Of a stretch of DNA of 7,076 nucleotides, positions 1 through 4,537 are shown in pieces. Position 1 is the first letter of the stretch; each line of letters starts with the position of its first letter. The position numbers and the translations under genes are program-made. The stretch covers positions 1 through 7,076 of the forward strand of contig JACDGR010000172.1 in NCBI GenBank assembly GCA_013821525.1, written 5' to 3'. Source of the DNA: Actinomycetota bacterium. Its GTDB lineage: Bacteria; Actinomycetota; Thermoleophilia; Gaiellales; Gaiellaceae. The notes below the pieces were generated by a model, which ran no database searches, was not told the DNA's origin, and saw only the letters and a list, made by a program, of their open reading frames with translations.

Positions 1-121
1 GGGCCAGCAAGCCCCGCCCCGCGAGCCAGGCCGCGAGAGCGGCCGGAGTGGTGAGTCCCTCCTCGTACGGACGCAAGTCGAGCGTATTCACGAAATCGAT
101 CACCAGTTCAGTGTTCACCAT
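1..121 (-). CDS. CGNR/ABATE-domain regulator, N-terminal fragment (3' end outside window)
   Basis: Forty codons are visible, starting at ATG (119-121) and running off the left edge. AGAGGA lies a few bases upstream as a ribosome binding site. The fragment reads MVNTELVIDFVNTLDL, then RPYEEGLTTPAALAAWLAGRG. The 'DFVNTLD...PAALAAWL..RGLL' pattern matches the start of the ABATE domain found in proteins annotated as putative stress-induced transcription regulators. These normally carry a C-terminal CGNR zinc finger, which would lie outside this window. In that family the zinc finger is presumed to bind DNA and the N-terminal domain to sense a ligand. The gene is divergent from the small gene at 192, with a 70-bp shared control region, an arrangement that often goes with autoregulation. 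Family assignment rests on the N-terminus alone. Confidence 0.72.
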   Translation of the reverse strand, partial: MVNTELVIDFVNTLDLRPYEEGLTTPAALAAWLAGRGLLA

Positions 122-191
122 CAATCCTCTTTAAGCGGTTACGTAACTGCTATCATCGTATCACTGGTTACGACGAGGCAGGAGGTCGGCG
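122..191. promoter_or_regulatory. Divergent control region with GTTACGTAAC palindrome
   Basis: This 70-bp gap separates two divergent start codons. It contains a perfect 10-bp palindrome, GTTACGTAAC (138-147), and a second copy of its half-site. GGTTACG occurs at 137-143 and again at 166-172, 29 bp apart. Between them is a locally AT-richer segment, TATCATCGTATCA (151-163), with a TATCA direct repeat that could supply -10 elements for either strand. No convincing -35 box was found for either direction. The ribosome binding sites of both genes lie at its edges: AGAGGA on the minus strand near 126-131 and AGGAGGT on the plus strand near 180-186. An operator for the adjacent CGNR/ABATE regulator is an inference. 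Confidence 0.5.
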
Positions 192-605
192 ATGATCCAC
201 CCGGACATCATGCGGTTGATGGCACGTGAGCGGTTCGAGACATTGCGCGAGGCAGGTCGGCACGCTCAGAAGGAGCAGCCGGAAGGGAAGCTCGACTGGA
301 GCGAGATCGAGCTGCGCTTGTGTCGCGTTGCCGACGACGCCCAGCTCGAGGAACTCGCTCAGCTCGCCGAGCGTCGGTTGCCGTTCGGCCGCTTCGTCGT
401 TGCAGTCGTCAACGGCAGTATCGTTGCCGCGCTGCCCCTCGGCGGTGGCCGGCTGCTTGCCGATCCGTTCGTCCGCACGGCGCACCTCGTGCCGCTGCTC
501 GAGTTGCGCGCAGCCCAGCTCCGCACGCCGGAACGGAGCTCCACACGACGCTCATTCGGCCTCTTTCGTCAGGTCAACCTGATGCGTGGGTCGACCCACG
601 CGTAG
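192..605 (+). CDS. Small uncharacterised actinobacterial-type protein with GNAT-like module
   Basis: This encodes 137 residues of unknown function. The start is well supported because AGGAGGT (180-186) sits about 5 bases before ATG. Residues 1-30 are charged and predicted helical (MIHPDIMRLMARERFETLRE). They are followed by a stretch of roughly 75 residues ending in 'VVAVVNGSIVAALPLGGGRLLADPF' and then 'LVPLLELRAAQLR'. The alternation LRL.RVADDAQLEELAQLAE... followed by a VxGxIVAAL strand resembles the first half of a GNAT-type fold, and similar short proteins recur in actinobacteria. No acetyl-CoA-binding loop is visible, so acetyltransferase activity should not be assumed. The tail (RTPERSSTRRSFGLFRQ...) is basic. 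The last 37 bp overlap the permease gene at 569, tail to tail. It is divergent from the CGNR/ABATE gene and may be co-controlled with it. Confidence 0.8.
   Translation: MIHPDIMRLMARERFETLREAGRHAQKEQPEGKLDWSEIELRLCRVADDAQLEELAQLAERRLPFGRFVVAVVNGSIVAALPLGGGRLLADPFVRTAHLVPLLELRAAQLRTPERSSTRRSFGLFRQVNLMRGSTHA
569..601. terminator. Two adjacent palindromes in the convergent gene overlap (possible bidirectional terminator)
   Basis: Two inverted repeats lie side by side exactly where the plus-strand small gene and the minus-strand permease gene overlap. The first is TCAGGT-CA-ACCTGA (569-582), which includes the permease stop codon. The second is a perfect 18-bp palindrome, GCGTGGGTC/GACCCACGC (584-601), which in RNA would give a 7-bp stem closed by a TCGA tetraloop. 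Neither strand has a T-rich run afterwards, so a classical intrinsic terminator is not shown. Part of the second palindrome encodes the conserved VDPR motif near the permease C-terminus, so coding constraint contributes to it. Confidence 0.4.
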
Positions 606-1534
606 ACCGTGTCGACGATCAGGTTGAAGACGATGATGCAGAGCGTCGCGAACACGACGACGCCTTCGATCGTCGGCAGGTCGAACGTGCCGATCGCACC
701 CACGACGAGTTTGCCGAGGCCCGGTAGTCCGTAGACCGTCTCCGTGAAGAACGCGCCTCCGAGGGCGAGCCCGATGTCCATGCCGAGAATGGTCACCACC
801 GGCAACAGCGCGTTGCGGATCACGTGACTGCGCAGGACACGGGCCTCGGAGGCGCCCTTCGCGCGCGCGGTGCGCACGTAGTCCTCGCCGAGCGTCTCGA
901 TCACGTACGCGCGAATCATCCGCACGTAGGTCGCGGCGAAGAGCACGGCGAACGTCGCCCACGGCAGGAACAGGTGATAGGCCCACTGGATCGGCCCTCC
1001 GCAATCCCCGGTCGGCGAGAACAGGTCGCAGTACCCGGTGATCGGGAACAGGTGGAGCCTGAAGCCCATGAAGTACGCCGCCAGGAGGCCAATCCAAACG
1101 GGGTGCGCCGAGATGCCGACCAGGACGGCGACCATCGTCACGCGGTCGAGCAACGAGCGCGATCGCACCGCCGAGAGTATGCCGATCGGGATCGAGATCA
1201 TCAGCCAGAGCACGGCGCCGCCGAAGACGAGCGATGCGGTGACCGGAGCGGCGTCGAGCACCTCTTGCGTCACGTCCTGCCGGTTCGTGAACGAGCGGCC
1301 GAGCGACTGATGGACGACCAGCCGGTCGAGAAACTTCGCGTACTGGACGAGCATCGGCCGGTCGGTACCCAGGAAGTGCTGCGCGCGTGCGACGCACTCC
1401 GGCGTAGCGCGCTGTCCGCACACCTGACGCGCGGGATCGGCCGGGATCACGAAGAAGATCACGAACGTCACCAGCGTGACGGCGACAAAGAGCATGCAAG
1501 CCCACAACAGCCGTCGAACGAAGTAACGCAGCAC
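569..1534 (-). CDS. Peptide/nickel-type ABC transporter inner-membrane permease (DppB/OppB family)
   Basis: This 321-residue permease belongs to the binding-protein-dependent transport family, the usual size for DppB/OppB. An N-terminal membrane segment (about 9-30, MLFVAVTLVTFVIFFVIPAD) begins the typical 'RRLL...IPADPA' opening. Further membrane segments lie near 98-122, 132-158, 186-206, 242-266 and 290-312. The cytoplasmic EAA loop that docks on the ATPase is at about 213-245 (ETLGEDYVRTARAKG, then VLRSHVIRNALLP). The family-typical 'YGLPGLGKL' (268-276) and C-terminal 'VDPR' (314-317) are present. The start is GTG at 1532-1534, preceded by an AAAGGA ribosome binding site. It would move peptides or similar small solutes inward with a second permease and two ATPases. 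None of these partners is in the window, and the next gene downstream is convergent, so the usual dppC position is empty. Confidence 0.95.
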   Translation of the reverse strand: MLRYFVRRLLWACMLFVAVTLVTFVIFFVIPADPARQVCGQRATPECVARAQHFLGTDRPMLVQYAKFLDRLVVHQSLGRSFTNRQDVTQEVLDAAPVTASLVFGGAVLWLMISIPIGILSAVRSRSLLDRVTMVAVLVGISAHPVWIGLLAAYFMGFRLHLFPITGYCDLFSPTGDCGGPIQWAYHLFLPWATFAVLFAATYVRMIRAYVIETLGEDYVRTARAKGASEARVLRSHVIRNALLPVVTILGMDIGLALGGAFFTETVYGLPGLGKLVVGAIGTFDLPTIEGVVVFATLCIIVFNLIVDTVYAWVDPRIRLT

Positions 1535-1560
1535 GAGGTGTCCTTTCCTGGGGTCACCTC
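1535..1560 (-). promoter_or_regulatory. Translation-initiation hairpin abutting the permease start codon
   Basis: In mRNA sense the 26 nt directly before the GTG start can fold as GAGGTG-A-CC, loop CCAGGAAA, GG-A-CACCTC. This gives eight base pairs with one A/A mismatch and an 8-nt loop. The ribosome binding site AAAGGA (1541-1546) begins in the loop and its GG is paired in the stem. The start codon follows the stem with no gap. Folding would partly hide the ribosome binding site. The solute-binding protein gene has a hairpin of the same design at 4333-4359. Confidence 0.45.
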
Positions 1561-1589
1561 TCTGCGACGATGCGGGGCGGACGCCGGTT

Positions 1590-1606
1590 GATCGACGCTG
1601 TCGATC
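1590..1606. repeat. Short perfect inverted repeat in the lysR-permease spacer
   Basis: GATCGAC-GCT-GTCGATC gives a 7-bp stem with a 3-nt loop in the 106-bp gap between the regulator stop codon (1641) and the permease start (1534). No T-run follows on the minus strand, so it does not look like a complete intrinsic terminator. It could be a weak pause hairpin or a protein-binding dyad. No confident promoter for the permease was found in this gap. Confidence 0.35.
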
Positions 1607-1640
1607 CGGCCGATCTCGTTTGACGCCTGCTCCTTGGACT

Positions 1641-2576
1641 TCAGCCGGCGAGCTGGGCGGCCTGCGAGTCGTTCAGACGCTCGAGCGCACACGCGGTGCG
1701 CGCCGCCTGGACGAACGCCGCCGCATCAGCGCGCGGCGGCTGGGTGCGCGACCACACCGCCGCGATCGCGCGAGCGCCCACGAGCCCCTCGTCCAGCTCG
1801 AGCACGACGGTCTCGGCGCGACGTTCGTCTGCAACCAGGCGCGGCAGGATTGCTGCACCGAGCCCGGCAGCGACGAGGCCTTGCACGCCTGCACCCGTCT
1901 CCGCTTCGAGCACGAACTGTGGCTCGACGCCGTGAATGCGCAGCTGGTCTTCGACATGCTCGCGCGTCGGCGCGTGTGCGATCAGCGGCAGGCGCGAGAG
2001 CTCCTCGGATGAGACCCGCCGCGGCCGCTGCGCGAGCGGAGCACCTGCCTGCAGCACGACGACGAACGAGTCGGCGCACAGCGCCGCTGCGTCGAGCGGC
2101 CCCTTTGGAAGTGGTGTCTCGGCCAACGCCAGATCGAGCTCGCCGCGAACGAGCGCCGCCAGGATTCCACGCGTCGTCGGCGTCTCGTGCAGAGATACAG
2201 GAGCACCGTACGCGCGCAGCAATGACGGGACGAAGCGGGCAAGCAGATCGGGCGTCGCGCCAACACGCAGCGCTACAGCGCCGATGCCGTCGAGCGCGGC
2301 CAGGTCGGCCTGGGCGGCGCGCACCCGCGCAATCAGCGCATCGGCATGAGCGAGCAGGATCTCCCCCGCGGGCGTCAGTGCGAGCGGTCGCGTCCCACGA
2401 GACCGCTCGATCAGCCGCTTGCCGATCAAGCCCTCGAGCGCAGCGATCTGGTGGCTGATCGCCGACTGCACGTAGCCGAGACGCGTCGCAGCGCGACGGA
2501 AAGAGCCTTCGCGCGCCACGGCGTCGAGCGCCACGAGGTGCCGCATCTCGATGCCCGACCACCATTCAGCCGCCAT
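1641..2576 (-). CDS. LysR-family transcriptional regulator
   Basis: This encodes about 311 residues from the chosen start. The N-terminal winged helix-turn-helix reads 'MRHLVALDAVAREGSF' and continues 'RRAATRLGYVQSAISHQIAALE'. It is the standard LysR DNA-binding domain, followed by the linker helix and a periplasmic-binding-like effector domain (from about 90; 'ALRVGATPDLLARFVPSLL', 'GELDLALAETPL', 'GLVAAGLGAAILPRLVA'). The frame stays open to a TTG at 2654, giving 337 residues. I prefer ATG 2574-2576 because family members start roughly 10-20 residues before the 'LRHL' motif, and because the phased repeats at 2627-2655 look like promoter DNA. ATG 2544-2546 is also possible. None of these starts has a good ribosome binding site. 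The gene lies between the binding protein and permease genes on the same strand, so a role in controlling this transporter is plausible, but its ligand is unknown. Confidence 0.9.
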   Translation of the reverse strand: MAAEWWSGIEMRHLVALDAVAREGSFRRAATRLGYVQSAISHQIAALEGLIGKRLIERSRGTRPLALTPAGEILLAHADALIARVRAAQADLAALDGIGAVALRVGATPDLLARFVPSLLRAYGAPVSLHETPTTRGILAALVRGELDLALAETPLPKGPLDAAALCADSFVVVLQAGAPLAQRPRRVSSEELSRLPLIAHAPTREHVEDQLRIHGVEPQFVLEAETGAGVQGLVAAGLGAAILPRLVADERRAETVVLELDEGLVGARAIAAVWSRTQPPRADAAAFVQAARTACALERLNDSQAAQLAG

Positions 2577-2626
2577 GCAGGGTGTGACGACCGGCACGTG
2601 GTCAAGGCTGCTCTCTTTCGCTCGCA

Positions 2627-2655
2627 TAACACTGGCGTAACAACGCGTTAACAAC
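2627..2655 (-). promoter_or_regulatory. Three TAACA-type repeats at 11-bp spacing upstream of lysR
   Basis: On the plus strand TAACACT starts at 2627, TAACAAC at 2638 and TAACAAC at 2649. The last two are identical and the first matches in its first five bases. The spacing is exactly 11 bp each time, close to one helical turn, so the copies lie on the same face of the DNA. AACGCGTT (2642-2649) and GTTAAC (2647-2652) are overlapping palindromes in the same segment. The location is just upstream of the preferred lysR start and downstream of the binding-protein hairpin. LysR proteins commonly bind their own promoter, but use of these repeats is inferred. Confidence 0.45.
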
Positions 2656-2685
2656 TTGGGATGCGCCGCGTCAGGCCTGAGCGAG

Positions 2686-2736
2686 GTAGGAGCGGGTGGG
2701 GCGCGTCGAGCCGCCCCACCCCCTTGTCGCTCCTAC
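2686..2736 (-). terminator. Long bulged hairpin overlapping the solute-binding protein stop codon
   Basis: Two nested perfect 9-bp stems are present. The outer pair is GTAGGAGCG (2686-2694) with CGCTCCTAC (2728-2736). The inner pair is GGTGGGGCG (2695-2703) with CGCCCCACC (2712-2720). The loop is 8 nt (2704-2711) and a single 7-nt bulge (2721-2727) sits on one side. The outer stem contains the TAG stop of the binding-protein gene (2733-2735). No T-run follows on the minus strand, so it may be an atypical terminator or an mRNA-stabilising hairpin of the kind that raises binding-protein levels over downstream transporter genes. Confidence 0.65.
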
Positions 2737-4331
2737 TTGAGGCAGGCGGCCGCGAGGTCGACCGTGTAGATCGGGCTATAGGTGAAACACCCGAACCGCT
2801 GCGACACGAACATGCGGTTGTTCGCGTTCGAGCGTGGCGCCCAAGGCGCCGCCTGCTGCATGATCGCGACGTCGAGGTTTCCGTACGCCGTGTAGCGCTT
2901 GGAGCCCGTCAGAAGCGACGCTTGAGTCATCTGCTTGTTGAACGTCGGATCGTTGAAGTACGAGAAGTCGTTGTTGTTGGTTGCTTGAATGGTGCGACCG
3001 TCCAGCAACACGTTGATGAAGTCGTAGGGGTCGGCGTAGTCCGCCCCCCACTGCTCGTCGGCGATATCGAACAGCTCACCGCGAGTGCCTTCCTTCTCGA
3101 GCTGCACCGCACGAGCGAACAACTTCGTGTCCACGTTCAGGCCGATCTGCTTCAGGTTGTACTGAATGATCTGTGCCCTGAGCGGCGACGCACCGCGGTT
3201 CGACTCGTAGAGCACGACCGTGCCGTCGCCCGTGTGACCCTGCGCGAGCTTCTGGGCTGCCTTCAGGTTGGGCTGCTTGAGCGGGTAGAGATCGGCGTCA
3301 CGGAAACCGGCGATCCCCGGTGGGAGGATCTGATCCGTCCGCTTCCCGGCGAGGTACCCGCCTTGGGCGAGCAGCGCGCGGCGGTCGATCGCCTGGTTGA
3401 CCGCCTTCCGCAAAGCGACGTTGTCCTTGAAGATTCCGCGCGAGGTGTTGAAAGCGAGATACCCGGTCGAGAGGAACGGCTTGACCCAGAACTGGCCTTT
3501 GTTGATCCCGAACTTCTGAGCAGCCTCCGCGTACGCCGCCGGCGGGATACCGCCCGATGCGTAGTCGGATGCACCCTGCTGAACACGCAGGTACGTGGCG
3601 TCGAGTGAGTTCCCGATCGTGTACGAGATCTGCGCGGCGTTGTGCGGCCGCTTGCCCTTGTAGTACGGGTTGCGCTTGAGCAGGATCGTGCGGTTGGGGA
3701 CGCGGCTCGCAACGTAATACGGGCCGGCCGACGGCGGCGTGTTGACGCCGTTCGGATCGTGCGCCAGGTTGGCCGGCACCGCGCAGAAGAACGGCATCGC
3801 CAGACGGGCGAGCAGGTCCGGCCCGGCATGGGTCAGGTTGATGATCAGGTGGCTGCCCTTTGCCTGGATGCCGGAGACCGGGCTGCGGGAGGCACCGACG
3901 ACATCACTCATGAACGCGCCCGACGGCGACTGCATCTTCGGGTCGGCGAGCCGGTCGAAGGCAGCCTTGAACGACGCTGCTGTCACAGGAGTTCCGTCGG
4001 AGAACTTCGTGAACTTCGTGTCGATCGTGAAGTCGTAGGTCTTGCCGTTGTTCGAGACCCGCGGAAAGCCTGCAGCGGCTTCCGGAATCAACTGACTGCC
4101 CTTGGGGCCGTTCTGGTCCGGATAGTTCATGAGCTTCAGGCACGTGGCGTACTCGAGCTCCCAGCCCGTCGAGAGATAGCTCAGCGCCGGGTCGGTGTAG
4201 TCGACGTCCGTCGCGAGATCGACGTTGAGCGTTCCGCCCGCCGTCGCCTGCCTGGTCGATGCGCCTGCCGCGCCGCTGACGAGTAGAGCCGTCACCAGCA
4301 CCGCAAGCGCGGTTCCGAGCTTTAGCTGCAT
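2733..4331 (-). CDS. ABC transporter extracellular solute-binding protein, family 5 (DppA/OppA type)
   Basis: The product has 532 residues, normal for family 5 peptide/nickel-type binding proteins. Residues 1-24 form a signal peptide (KLGTALAVLVTALLVSGAAGA) with an A-G-A site suggesting signal peptidase I cleavage before S25. There is no lipobox cysteine. The family signature follows at about 94-128 (NNGKTYDFTIDTKFTKFSDG, then TPVTAASFKAAFDRL). Later motifs are 'GPYYV', 'ILLKRNPYYKG' and 'LRKAVNQAIDRRALL'. It would bind a peptide or related small molecule outside the membrane and deliver it to a permease such as the one at 569. Start ATG 4329-4331 has AAAGGAAG upstream, inside a hairpin. The nearest downstream gene on this strand is lysR, separated by the bulged hairpin. 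The specific ligand cannot be read from sequence. Confidence 0.95.
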   Translation of the reverse strand: MQLKLGTALAVLVTALLVSGAAGASTRQATAGGTLNVDLATDVDYTDPALSYLSTGWELEYATCLKLMNYPDQNGPKGSQLIPEAAAGFPRVSNNGKTYDFTIDTKFTKFSDGTPVTAASFKAAFDRLADPKMQSPSGAFMSDVVGASRSPVSGIQAKGSHLIINLTHAGPDLLARLAMPFFCAVPANLAHDPNGVNTPPSAGPYYVASRVPNRTILLKRNPYYKGKRPHNAAQISYTIGNSLDATYLRVQQGASDYASGGIPPAAYAEAAQKFGINKGQFWVKPFLSTGYLAFNTSRGIFKDNVALRKAVNQAIDRRALLAQGGYLAGKRTDQILPPGIAGFRDADLYPLKQPNLKAAQKLAQGHTGDGTVVLYESNRGASPLRAQIIQYNLKQIGLNVDTKLFARAVQLEKEGTRGELFDIADEQWGADYADPYDFINVLLDGRTIQATNNNDFSYFNDPTFNKQMTQASLLTGSKRYTAYGNLDVAIMQQAAPWAPRSNANNRMFVSQRFGCFTYSPIYTVDLAAACLK

Positions 4332-4332
4332 C

Positions 4333-4359
4333 CGCGCTTCCTTTCGGTCGGAAGACGCG
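4333..4359 (-). promoter_or_regulatory. Translation-initiation hairpin abutting the solute-binding protein start codon
   Basis: In mRNA sense the 27 nt ending one base before ATG fold as CGCG-U-CUUCC, loop GACCGAAA, GGAAG-CGCG. This gives nine base pairs with one bulged U and an 8-nt loop. The ribosome binding site AAAGGAAG starts in the loop and is completed in the 3' arm, so folding hides most of it. The layout repeats that of the permease hairpin at 1535-1560: 8-nt loop ending GAAA, GG closing the stem, start codon 0-1 nt after. Confidence 0.5.
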
Positions 4360-4407
4360 CTGTCTGAGAGCGGCGCCTTCGCTGTCGAGTGGTGTCGGAG
4401 GGTGATA

Positions 4408-4443
4408 CGCCCGGCATTCGGTGTGGTTGATGCCGAACGGGCG
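4408..4443. repeat. Imperfect inverted repeat upstream of the solute-binding protein gene
   Basis: CGCCCG (4408-4413), bulge GCA, TTCGG (4417-4421), an 11-nt loop, then CCGAA (4433-4437) and CGGGCG (4438-4443) form an 11-bp stem. It lies in the 173-bp gap between the tRNA terminator and the binding-protein start, where the promoter should be. I could not identify a confident -35/-10 pair here; TATCAC (minus strand, 4402-4407) is the best -10 candidate and lies just downstream of the dyad. The dyad could be an operator or a leader RNA hairpin. Confidence 0.35.
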
Positions 4444-4504
4444 CGACCAAGATCGAAGATCGCGAAATCCTCCGCACGGACGACGGCATGTCGTCACAAA
4501 GGAT

Positions 4505-4534
4505 GAGAGAAAGAAGAAGCCCCCTTTCGGGGGC
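4505..4534 (-). terminator. Intrinsic terminator after tRNA-Ala / endonuclease
   Basis: In minus-strand sense GCCCCC-GAAA-GGGGGC (4534-4519) forms a perfect 6-bp GC stem with a GAAA tetraloop. It is followed at once by the pyrimidine run TTCTTCTTTCTCTC (4518-4505). The hairpin starts four bases after the endonuclease stop codon and nine bases after the tRNA discriminator base, so it ends transcription of both and isolates the transporter block beyond. Confidence 0.88.
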
Positions 4535-4537
4535 GTT

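Noticed and set aside
552..1505. Minus-strand open frame of 317 codons overlapping the permease
   Set aside because: It is the permease read in another frame: highly Arg/Gly-rich, no family resemblance, and it covers the same bases as a clear DppB-type protein.
824..1591. Plus-strand open frame opposite the permease
   Set aside because: Antisense shadow in GC-rich DNA with low-complexity, Arg/His/Asp-rich composition and no good ribosome binding site.
1726..2565. Long minus-strand frame inside the LysR gene
   Set aside because: Arg/Ala-rich shadow of lysR in another frame; no recognisable domain.
2661..3608. Plus-strand 315-codon frame opposite the solute-binding protein gene
   Set aside because: Antisense shadow; its start lies in the spacer by the hairpin and its sequence mirrors codon positions of the binding protein.
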